DNA of 41,380 bases from FEN-1073 sp050010135 (GTDB lineage Bacteria; Chloroflexota; Anaerolineae; Anaerolineales; RBG-16-64-43). A model generated the notes under the pieces. It saw only the letters and a list, made by a program, of their open reading frames with translations, was not told the origin of the DNA and did no database searches. The stretch's first letter is position 1; every line of letters starts with the position of its first letter. The stretch is from the NCBI GenBank assembly GCA_050010135.1, contig JBEKLP010000013.1, forward strand, positions 1 through 41,380. The letters are read 5' to 3'. The position numbers and the translations under genes were made by a program. Below, one piece after another: positions 35,163 through 41,380 of this stretch.

Positions 35163-36170
35163 ATGTCCGACCTCTCCACCACCTATCTCGGCCTGAAACT
35201 GAAAAACCCGCTCGTCGCCTCGGCTTCTCCGTTCCCGAAGAAACTCGACAACATCCGGCGGATGGAAGCGGCCGGGCTCTCGGCGATCGTCCTGCATTCG
35301 CTCTTCGAGGAACAGATCAACTTCGAAAGCAACCAGCTCGACCACTTCCTGAACCTCGGAACCGAATCCTTCACCGAGGCCATGACCCACTTTCCGGACC
35401 TGCAAAACTACAACATGGGCCCCGATCTGTACCTCGAGTTGATCCGCAAGGCGCGCGAGTCGGTCCAGATCCCGGTCATTGCCTCGCTGAACGGAATTTC
35501 CACCGGCGGATGGGTGGAATACGCCCGCAAGATCGAGCAAGCCGGAGCCAGCGCCCTCGAACTGAACCTGTATTATCTGCCGACCGATCCAAACCTGAGT
35601 GGAGCGGAACTGGAAGAGGAATACGTCCGGCTGGTGGGCGACGTCCGCGCCAAGGTGCGGATCCCCCTGGCGGTGAAGCTGAGCCCATTCTTCTCGGCGC
35701 TGCCGCAAATGGCCCGGCGCCTGGCATCCGCCGGAGCCAACGGGCTGGTTCTCTTCAACCGGTTTTACCAGCCGGACCTCGACCTGGGCGCCCTGGCGGT
35801 TGTCCCGCACCTCAAACTCAGCACTTCCGACGATATGCTCCTGCCGCTGCGCTGGATCGCCATCCTTTACGGCCGCGTCAAAGTGGACTTTGCGCTGAGC
35901 AGCGGCGTGCATACCGGGCAGGATCTGATCAAAGCAATGATGGCCGGGGCAAACGTGGCCATGACCACCTCTTCCCTGCTCCAGAACGGACTCGAGCACG
36001 CCGGGCGGATATTAAAGGAAGCCGAACAATGGATGGCCGAGCACGATTACAAATCCATCCAGCAGATGCGGGGCAGCATGAGCCAGAAAGCCGTCGCCGA
36101 GCCGGCCGCTTTCGAACGCGCCAATTACATGAAGGCGCTGCAATCTTTCGATGACCGCATGCCCAATTAA
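35163..36170 (+). CDS. Dihydroorotate dehydrogenase-like flavoprotein
   Basis: This 335-residue protein is a TIM-barrel of the DHOD family, starting MSDLSTTYLGLKLKNPLVAS. FMN-binding parts are visible: the lysine in LAVKLSPFFSALP near residues 162-174, and the C-terminal phosphate loops SSGVHTGQDLIKAMMAGANV and MTTSSLLQNG. The loop that holds the catalytic Cys (class 1) or Ser (class 2), usually N-x-S-C-P-N, instead reads LELNLYYLPTDPNLSG near 135-150 with neither residue. So it probably does not make orotate. Such DHOD-like proteins are known next to nifJ in several anaerobes, and a redox role with ferredoxin or an amino/keto acid is possible. AAAGGAGAATCCC precedes the ATG. Confidence 0.85.
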   Translation: MSDLSTTYLGLKLKNPLVASASPFPKKLDNIRRMEAAGLSAIVLHSLFEEQINFESNQLDHFLNLGTESFTEAMTHFPDLQNYNMGPDLYLELIRKARESVQIPVIASLNGISTGGWVEYARKIEQAGASALELNLYYLPTDPNLSGAELEEEYVRLVGDVRAKVRIPLAVKLSPFFSALPQMARRLASAGANGLVLFNRFYQPDLDLGALAVVPHLKLSTSDDMLLPLRWIAILYGRVKVDFALSSGVHTGQDLIKAMMAGANVAMTTSSLLQNGLEHAGRILKEAEQWMAEHDYKSIQQMRGSMSQKAVAEPAAFERANYMKALQSFDDRMPN

Positions 36171-36205
36171 TCTGTTTCCCTCGTTCGGATTTCCAATCCA
36201 AATAA

Positions 36206-36240
36206 AACATCGGGCCGCCTGGCCCGATGTTATTTTTAAT
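36206..36240. terminator. Strong intrinsic terminator between convergent genes
   Basis: AACATCGGGCC at 36206-36216 and GGCCCGATGTT at 36221-36231 form a perfect eleven-base stem with loop GCCT, followed by TATTTTTAATTT on the plus strand. On the minus strand the flank is TTTTATTTGG, so it can stop the DHOD-like and the ABC exporter transcripts alike. Confidence 0.92.
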
Positions 36241-36272
36241 TTCGCGGCCTTTGGAAGAAATGCCTTTCCCGC

Positions 36273-38243
36273 TCAGCGGCTGCCTTCGCGGTGAAATTGG
36301 GTTTGGTAAAGCTGCGCGTACAATCCGCCGCCGGCCAAAAGCTCCCGGTGCGTGCCGCGCTCGACGATCCGCCCGCGGTCCATCACCAGAATCTGATCCG
36401 CGGCCAGGATGGTGCTCAGGCGGTGGGCGATGACGATGTTGGTCCGTCCGGTCATCACCCGTTTGAGCGCCTCCTGGATGAGCATTTCCGACTCGCTGTC
36501 GAGGCTGCTGGTGGCCTCGTCCAGGACGAGGATGCGCGGATTTTTCAGGATCACCCGCGCCAGCGCAATGCGCTGGCGCTCCCCGCCGCTGAGCCGGTAA
36601 CCGCGCTCCCCGACGACCGTATCGTACCCGTCGGGGAGTTCCGCGATGAAGTTGTGGATGTTGGCCGCCTTGGCCGCCTCCACCATCTCCGCCGGCGCCG
36701 CGTCCGGCCGGGCGTAGAGCAGATTGGTGCGGACGGTATCGTGAAAGAGGTAGGTTTCCTGGGTGACCATGCCGATCGCCGCCGTCAGGGAAAAAAGCGT
36801 CAGGGAACGCAGGTCGTGCCCGTCCAGGAGAATGCGGCCGCCGGTCGGGTCGTACAGGCGCGGGATGAGGTACGTGAGCGTGGTCTTTCCCGCGCCGGAG
36901 GGTCCGACGAGCGCCACCAGTCCGCCCGGCCCGGCGCGGAAAGAAATCCCCTCCAGGGCCGTTGCGCGCGCCTGGGAATGGAATTCCTCGTCCGGAGATT
37001 CCGTTTTCTCGCGGTCGGCCGCGCTCCGCCCTTCTTCCGCCAGGGAAAGCACCGCCGTGACGGCGTCCAGGCTTCCATAGCGCCGCACGTCGCTGAGCAA
37101 TTTATTTTCATCCACTTCGTATTTGAAATCGACGCCGTCAAAAACCAGTTCGCCCCGCGGGGAGACGAGCGCGAGCGCGTCCGCCGGTTCGGCGATGTCC
37201 TCGGGCAGGTCGATCACTTCGAACACCCGCTCGAAGGAAACCACCGACGTGGAGAACGACACCGGCGCGTTCACCAGCGACTGGAGCGTTCCGTACAGGC
37301 TGCCCAGGTAGGATCCGAACGCCACGATCGTGCCGACGGTGAAGGATTTCAGGATGACCAGGTAGCCGCCGACGCCGTACACCACCGCCGTCCCGACAGC
37401 GCTCACCAGCCCGACGATGACGAAGAAGGCGGTGCCGAACACGGCGCGTTGGATCCCCGCCTCGCGCACCGCGGCGGCACGCCGGCTGAAGCGTTCTTCC
37501 TCCGTCGCCGCCCGTCCGAACAGCTTGACCAGCAGCGCCCCGCCGATATTGAGGGTCTCGTTCATGTGCGCGTTCATCTGCGCGTTGAGATCCATCTGCC
37601 GCCGCGCCAGGGCGCGCATGCGCCTCCCCAGGCGGTCCGCCGCCAGAAGGAACAGCGGCAGGATGGCCGCACCCACCAGGGTCAACCGCCATTCCAGGGC
37701 GAACATCACCGCCAGGAGCGCAACGGCCTCAATGCCGTTGGAGACGATGGAGACGATGGTGTTGCTGATGGCGTCCTGCGCGCCGACCACGTCGTTATTC
37801 AAACGGCTCATCAACTCCCCGATCCGGGTGTTGGTGAAAAACCGCAGCGACATGCGCTCCAGCTTGGAAAAGAGCGCCACGCGCAGATCGTAGATCACGC
37901 CCTCGCCCACCTCGGCATTCCACCGGCGCTGCAGCACGCCGACCAGACCCTGGAAGACGGGAATCAGGAGCAGAGCCAGCGCAAGCAGCACCAGTCCTTT
38001 CAGATCCCCTTTGGGGATGACGACGTCGATCATCCGGCGGAAAATCAGCGGGGTGAGCAGGGTGAGACCCGTGGTGAGCAAAATCATCGCCAGCATGCCG
38101 GCGATCTGTGAGCGGTAAGCCCGCGCGTAGGAAAGCACCCGCAGCAGAAGTTTGCGAGTCAGCTGCGGTTTGGCTGTCTCGTCGCTTCTCATCAATGCGT
38201 GCCATCTTCCACCGCCTCCGCCGCCACCGCCGCCACCATACAT
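36273..38243 (-). CDS. ABC exporter, fused membrane and ATPase domains
   Basis: From the ATG at 38243 this is a 656-residue half-transporter of the type IV (MsbA/Sav1866-like) class. It starts MY and then ten glycines, a low-complexity head from a GGT/GGC run. The six-helix membrane domain spans about 35-340. The ATPase shows Walker A GPSGAGKTT at about 447-455, Q loop GMVTQETYLF, signature YRLSGGERQRIALAR, Walker B ILVLDEATSSLD and switch AHRLSTI, all intact. Between the first ATPase strand (LVFDGVDFKYEV) and ALEGISFRAGPGG is an unusual charged insert at about 378-428 (SLAEEGRSAADREKTESPDE). The usual length is 580-600 residues. The substrate is unknown; a homodimer or a partner elsewhere is needed. 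Confidence 0.93.
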   Translation of the reverse strand: MYGGGGGGGGGGRWHALMRSDETAKPQLTRKLLLRVLSYARAYRSQIAGMLAMILLTTGLTLLTPLIFRRMIDVVIPKGDLKGLVLLALALLLIPVFQGLVGVLQRRWNAEVGEGVIYDLRVALFSKLERMSLRFFTNTRIGELMSRLNNDVVGAQDAISNTIVSIVSNGIEAVALLAVMFALEWRLTLVGAAILPLFLLAADRLGRRMRALARRQMDLNAQMNAHMNETLNIGGALLVKLFGRAATEEERFSRRAAAVREAGIQRAVFGTAFFVIVGLVSAVGTAVVYGVGGYLVILKSFTVGTIVAFGSYLGSLYGTLQSLVNAPVSFSTSVVSFERVFEVIDLPEDIAEPADALALVSPRGELVFDGVDFKYEVDENKLLSDVRRYGSLDAVTAVLSLAEEGRSAADREKTESPDEEFHSQARATALEGISFRAGPGGLVALVGPSGAGKTTLTYLIPRLYDPTGGRILLDGHDLRSLTLFSLTAAIGMVTQETYLFHDTVRTNLLYARPDAAPAEMVEAAKAANIHNFIAELPDGYDTVVGERGYRLSGGERQRIALARVILKNPRILVLDEATSSLDSESEMLIQEALKRVMTGRTNIVIAHRLSTILAADQILVMDRGRIVERGTHRELLAGGGLYAQLYQTQFHREGSR

Positions 38244-38338
38244 CGAAGGGATTCCTTTCTCTGCGAAGATTTTCCGCAACGTCTCGGCGTCATTTTGCCC
38301 CTCGGGCGTCTTTTTAGCAATGGCAGACGCAAAGATTG

Positions 38339-38460
38339 GTCGTCATTCCCACGTGTACTTAGCGGGAATCCAGTTCATTCTTATTACTGGAGAATCGATC
38401 CGATCGTGGATGCCCGCCGCCGGCTCCGCCGCGGGCAGGCTGCGATCATGCGGGCACGAC
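38339..38460. repeat. Probable dispersed inverted-repeat element
   Basis: CGTCATTCCC at 38341 and GCGGGCACGAC at 38450-38460 are imperfect inverted ends. Inside is GCGGGAATCCAG (38362-38373) and a small hairpin GCCCGC/GCGGGC at 38412-38417 and 38431-38436. The build resembles the well-known CGTCATTCCCGCG-type intergenic palindromes but is decayed. It fills most of the 38244-38500 gap between divergent genes. Confidence 0.5.
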
Positions 38461-38506
38461 AAACTTTCGCTCCTCGTAGCGCCGTCCCAGCGGTTTTCCG
38501 CCATAT

Positions 38507-38535
38507 TTGCCAAGGGGGATTTCATTTTGTATAAT
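38507..38535 (+). promoter_or_regulatory. Sigma-70-type promoter of the lipoprotein gene
   Basis: TTGCCA at 38507-38512 and TATAAT at 38530-38535 are 17 bases apart. Transcription would start near 38542, about 28 bases before the ATG, with GGGAGAAAA as the ribosome binding site in between. Confidence 0.8.
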
Positions 38536-38569
38536 CCCCGGACAATATCCTTTCGGGAGAAAAAAACTC

Positions 38570-39370
38570 ATGCGCAGAGATACCTTGAAAAAACGATGGT
38601 TCCCTATCCTGGCGGTAGCGGCGGGGCTGTTTTTCTCCTCGCTGGCTTGCAGCAGCATTCCGTTCCTGGCGCCCACGCCGACGCCCACCGCAACCAGCAC
38701 GCCGACGCCCACCGAGACCCCGACACCAACCGAGACCCCGACGATCACGCCGACCTTCACCCCTTCGATGACGCCGACCCAATCCTATCTCGACTGGCCG
38801 GTCGTCCTCACGGATTCCTTCGACGACAATACCAACAACTGGTTCGTGGGGCCAAACAATGACGCTTTCGCGGACAGCGTCGTTTCCATCACCGATGGGC
38901 AATACCTCGTGGACATGACCGCCCATAAGGGAGTTTTCTGGCCGTTAAATCCAAATATAAAAAATTTGTCCGATTTCTATTTAACCGTCGAAGTGGAGGT
39001 AAAAACCGGGCCGGCATCTTCCGATCAAGGGCTGTCCTTACGAATGGCCTCCGGCAACAATTATTATTTCACCATCGCCGCCGAAGACCATGTCTACAGT
39101 TTTCAGGTGCTCAATAACGACTCATGGACTACGCTTATCGATTGGACTGATTCCCCGCAAATTAATACATCGGGGCCTAATCAAGTTGCCGTGCTGGCAA
39201 AGGGGACGAGTTTCACTTTCTTTATCAATGGCGAGTTGGTCGACCAGACCGAAGACAGCACCTTAAAATCGGGGAAAGTCGGCGTCGGGCTTTCATTGGC
39301 TAAAGCCGATGATAATTCGCAGATCGCCTTTGACAACTTTGAAGTTCGGGCGCCGGCACCGGGTGGTTGA
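38570..39370 (+). CDS. Lipoprotein with Thr/Pro linker and LamG-like domain
   Basis: From the ATG at 38570 this is a 266-residue protein. A signal peptide ends in the lipobox SSLAC near residue 23. It is followed by a 35-residue Thr/Pro-rich linker (PTPTETPTPTETPT repeats) encoded by near-identical codon runs. Then comes a beta-sandwich of about 190 residues: WPVVLTDSFDDNTNNW, LTVEVEVKTG, GLSLRMASGNNYYFTIA, KSGKVGVGLSLAKADD and IAFDNFEVRAP. That pattern matches the concanavalin-like fold of DUF1080/3-keto-disaccharide hydrolase or LamG domains, which bind or cut sugars. It is outside the cell, on a flexible stalk. No catalytic residues can be assigned, so binding or structural use is likely. 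Confidence 0.85.
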   Translation: MRRDTLKKRWFPILAVAAGLFFSSLACSSIPFLAPTPTPTATSTPTPTETPTPTETPTITPTFTPSMTPTQSYLDWPVVLTDSFDDNTNNWFVGPNNDAFADSVVSITDGQYLVDMTAHKGVFWPLNPNIKNLSDFYLTVEVEVKTGPASSDQGLSLRMASGNNYYFTIAAEDHVYSFQVLNNDSWTTLIDWTDSPQINTSGPNQVAVLAKGTSFTFFINGELVDQTEDSTLKSGKVGVGLSLAKADDNSQIAFDNFEVRAPAPGG

Positions 39371-39409
39371 ATATTTTAGTTTCCATAGGCCGTTGAAAAA
39401 GAAACATCG

Positions 39410-39438
39410 ACCGCCGGCTTTCCGCCAGCGGTTTTTTT
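39410..39438. terminator. Intrinsic terminator between convergent genes
   Basis: ACCGC-c-GGC at 39410-39418 pairs with GCC-a-GCGGT at 39424-39432 around loop TTTCC, with seven T after it on the plus strand. The minus strand also has a T-rich flank (TTTCTTTTTC), so it may serve both neighbours. It includes the stop codon of the minus-strand gene. Confidence 0.85.
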
Positions 39439-40591
39439 ATTGCGCCGGTTTGGTAGTGGGCGTCACGGTGGCGCAAAATTCCATGGCCATCCAGCCGGTC
39501 TTTCCCGAAGCCGTCTGTACGGGGATCCACCAGGTGGTATCGGCCTGCACGGCCGGACTGATGACTGTCACTTCGTCGCCGTCCTTGAGCGAATCGATTT
39601 TCTTTCCGTTGGGCGCGTCCCGCAGGAACACGCCGCCCGCTCCGGTCCCGTGTACGATCGCTTTCACCGACGGAAAAGTGGCGGTAAAGGTCGCACTGGG
39701 AACGGGGGTTTGACTGGGGGGCGGGGTATCGGTCGCGGTCGGGGTGATGCTCGGTTCCGGCGTTGGAGTGAACGTTGCGGTGGGGGTGCTCGTTGATACG
39801 GGGATCGGTGCAGTCTCTGCGCCCGGAGTGCCCCTCGCCGCCCAGGCGCCGATCAGCATTGCCCCGATCAGCACCATGGCGGCAATTCCCAAATACGCGC
39901 GGGCCGTCCTTTCCGACGGGCGGAACCCGAGCGCAAGGTAGGTTCCCATCGAGGCGATAAACGCCAGGGAGACACGGATGGCCCAGGCCAGCAGCGCGGT
40001 GATTGCGGCATCGCCCTTTCCGGTGGCTGCCGTCCATCCGGCGGCGCAGAGCGGGTAGAGGCATAGATAGGAAACCACGGCGTTGGGCATCCAGGAATCC
40101 GGCGCTCCACGCAGGAATCTCCACGTCAACCAGGCCGACGCCAGGACGGTCGCGATCAGTGCAACGGGTTCCAGAAGCGGATAGATCTTGCCAGGGTCGG
40201 AAACGAACGAAAGAAAAACGATGATCCAGGCGGCGAGAAAAGCCAGGATCCACCCCAGCGCCAGCGCGGCGAGATTGCGGACGGTAAATGTCAGCGAGGA
40301 AGTGACCAGCCCCAGCGCGGTACCGGTCAGCGGGCTGAGCAAAGGCGCGAGAACCAAACCGAGGATCCAGAGCACGGGCCAGGAAAGAATCTGCGCCAAG
40401 CTGAAAAGCACGGCGGCCAACAGCGTGAACAGGAAGAAATTCAACCGCGGAAACGCGCGCTGCGCGAGATCGTCCAGCGTCCGGTCGCGCTCCTCCTGTC
40501 CAAGGAACGGAAGGAAGGAGCGCGCCCGCCTTCTTCTGAGCGGCCGCGAGGGCCCGCCTTCCCCGTCGGCAGACGGCATTGTTAAAGTCAT
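39437..40591 (-). CDS. Membrane protein (DUF389-like) with Thr/Pro linker and SH3-like domain
   Basis: From the ATG at 40591 this is a 384-residue protein. A basic cytoplasmic head (PLRRRRARSFLPFLGQEERD) is followed by about eight helices. These include ILGLVLAPLLSPLTGTALGL, which resembles the DUF389 core with its L-x-x-P-L-x-G motif. Then comes a Thr/Pro-rich linker (STPTATFTPTPEPSITPTAT) and a C-terminal bacterial SH3-like domain with GVFLRDAPNGKKIDSLKDGD and WWIPVQTASGKTGWM. SH3-like domains of this kind bind cell-wall peptides, so the end probably lies outside and the helices anchor it. A longer frame to 40843 exists, but AGGGAGGGACC directly precedes this ATG. Function unknown. The linker type matches the convergent lipoprotein next door. 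Confidence 0.8.
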   Translation of the reverse strand: MTLTMPSADGEGGPSRPLRRRRARSFLPFLGQEERDRTLDDLAQRAFPRLNFFLFTLLAAVLFSLAQILSWPVLWILGLVLAPLLSPLTGTALGLVTSSLTFTVRNLAALALGWILAFLAAWIIVFLSFVSDPGKIYPLLEPVALIATVLASAWLTWRFLRGAPDSWMPNAVVSYLCLYPLCAAGWTAATGKGDAAITALLAWAIRVSLAFIASMGTYLALGFRPSERTARAYLGIAAMVLIGAMLIGAWAARGTPGAETAPIPVSTSTPTATFTPTPEPSITPTATDTPPPSQTPVPSATFTATFPSVKAIVHGTGAGGVFLRDAPNGKKIDSLKDGDEVTVISPAVQADTTWWIPVQTASGKTGWMAMEFCATVTPTTKPAQ

Positions 40592-40847
40592 CGGTCCCTC
40601 CCTGGATTCGGCTCCCGCATTCGGCGGTCCGGACATCGATCCGGCGCAGGAATCCGGAAATATTCCTCCGCCGCGTTCCCCCTGCCGTGAAAAAACCGCC
40701 CTCCCCCTCTCGATTTCCGGGCGCGCCGCCAAAATAAATCCGGCGCGGGATGGTTCCGTCCAAGCCGAAGAAAAAACCTCCGCCGGACGATTTCTTTCCC
40801 CAAACTTCTGCGCATCTCCATTATAGCCCAGCGGAAAAGCCATGGTG

Positions 40848-40853
40848 TATAAT
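40848..40853 (+). promoter_or_regulatory. -10 box implying a leaderless transcript
   Basis: TATAAT at 40848-40853 is followed after six bases by the ATG at 40860. A transcript starting at the usual seven bases after the -10 box would begin at or next to the start codon. No ribosome binding site is visible before that ATG. A clear -35 box is not seen. Confidence 0.55.
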
Positions 40854-40859
40854 CATCGC

Positions 40860-41279
40860 ATGGCTGGAAAACCCCTCAATCCGCAGCGCAGCAGCCGTTT
40901 GCGCAGAAGGTTATTTCTCTTCGGCGCTCTTCTGGTTTTGCTGCTGGTGGCCGTTGGAATCGGGTTGTTCCTGCTTTCACGCAACGAAGCGATGACCAGC
41001 ACTGCGCGGGATATTTTTCTGATTCTGCTGGCGCTGGAGTTCATGGTCGTCGGCGTGGCGGTGATTGTCCTGGCGGTCCAGATTGCGCGGTTGACGTTGC
41101 TGCTGGAGATGGAAATCCGTCCGATGCTGGAAAACGCCAACGACACGCTCGACACGCTGCGCGGGACGACGCTCTTCCTGAGCGAATCCCTCGTGGAGCC
41201 GGTGGTCAAACTGCAGAGCTCGCTGGCGGCAATTCAGCGGGTATTGGAAGTCCTGGGGCTGTTCCGTAAGTCCGACTAG
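40860..41279 (+). CDS. Small membrane protein with two helices
   Basis: This 139-residue protein starts MAGKPLNPQRSSRLRRRLFL (an upstream in-frame ATG at 40842 lies before the -10 box). It has a basic head, then helix 1 at about 20-42 (LFGALLVLLLVAVGIGLFLL), a short loop and helix 2 at about 52-75. The last 65 residues are soluble and helical (MEIRPMLENANDTLDTLRGTT), a likely coiled coil. The layout is like the DUF948/YtxH neighbour proteins of envelope stress loci. A YtxH-like gene follows 50 bases later and supports this. Function unknown. Confidence 0.78.
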   Translation: MAGKPLNPQRSSRLRRRLFLFGALLVLLLVAVGIGLFLLSRNEAMTSTARDIFLILLALEFMVVGVAVIVLAVQIARLTLLLEMEIRPMLENANDTLDTLRGTTLFLSESLVEPVVKLQSSLAAIQRVLEVLGLFRKSD

Positions 41280-41329
41280 AATGTGCGCTTGTCACGCGCA
41301 TTCCCCGACCGGAGAAAGGAGCAACAATC

Positions 41330-41380
41330 ATGGCGGAGCACGATAGCGATCTGGGAGCTTTTCTGGCAGGTTTTATGATC
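41330..41380 (+). CDS. Start of a YtxH-like gene (runs off the window)
   Basis: The last 51 bases read MAEHDSDLGAFLAGFMI in frame from the ATG at 41330, preceded by GGAGAAAGGAGCAAC. The Gly/Ala-rich membrane start after a short acidic head resembles YtxH-domain (gas-vesicle-like) small membrane proteins, but 17 residues do not settle it. It follows the small membrane protein gene closely and is probably in the same transcript. Confidence 0.5.
   Translation, partial: MAEHDSDLGAFLAGFMI

Noticed and set aside
36291..38111. 606-codon plus-strand frame opposite the ABC exporter (also 4038-5741 opposite copA)
   Set aside because: Shadow frames: low-complexity Arg/Gly/His-rich translations with no family features.
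38640..38780. Tandem DNA repeat of about 12 bases
   Set aside because: It is the codon run of the Thr/Pro linker in the lipoprotein, not an independent repeat.

Overview
The window is GC-rich chromosomal DNA that most resembles a Chloroflexota (Anaerolineae-like) bacterium, probably from a metagenome. This is an inference from gene content: pyruvate:ferredoxin oxidoreductase, an actinobacterial-type inositol-phosphate synthase, very long GAF-rich sensors, lipoproteins with Thr/Pro-rich linkers, an ABC exporter with a poly-glycine start, and many palindromic intergenic elements. No marker gene fixes the taxon. All stop codons follow the standard code, and one gene (GH20) carries an in-frame TAA.

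Layout. 1-3110: the start of an MFS transporter and an acyltransferase on the minus strand, then a GH20 hexosaminidase lipoprotein broken by one stop codon. 3240-6500: a minus-strand copper block (csoR, a CopZ-like chaperone, copA) with a promoter and a CsoR-type operator, interrupted by a palindromic element. 6545-13231: an FmdB zinc ribbon, a 1227-residue GAF/HD-GYP sensor coupled to RNase Z, and an ABC-2 transporter pair. 13345-17842: a metal/oxyanion resistance cluster on the plus strand. It holds an ArsR-family repressor with its own promoter and palindromic operator, an ArsP-like UPF0718 permease, a PAP2-like membrane protein, ChrA, a thioredoxin-like protein and a methyltransferase, and it ends in a relic of an ACR3 arsenite pump. 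18132-20326: an aldo/keto reductase and two hemerythrins. 20373-23967: tatC, an orphan lipoprotein, a metallo-beta-lactamase-fold hydrolase, a nucleoside phosphorylase and a kinase relic, all on the minus strand.

24142-25743: tRNA-Pro(CGG) with a terminator and a nearby degenerate copy of its 3' end, then an orphan GAF histidine kinase. 25832-30873: inositol-3-phosphate synthase, a large membrane protein overlapping a DUF6504 protein, DegV and a PAP2 phosphatase. 31284-36240: nifJ, two tandem long palindromic elements, and a DHOD-like flavoprotein without the usual active-site base, closed by a strong terminator. 36273-41380: an ABC exporter, two envelope proteins with Thr/Pro linkers converging on a shared terminator, a small membrane protein from a probably leaderless transcript, and the first codons of a further gene.

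The physiology suggested is that of an anaerobe or microaerophile: ferredoxin-dependent pyruvate oxidation, oxygen- or NO-binding hemerythrins, copper and arsenic/chromate defence, and c-di-GMP turnover. I found no CRISPR array, prophage or intact transposase. The least explained items are the resistance cluster with its PAP2-like member and ACR3 relic, the PFOR-linked DHOD-like protein, and the palindromic elements.
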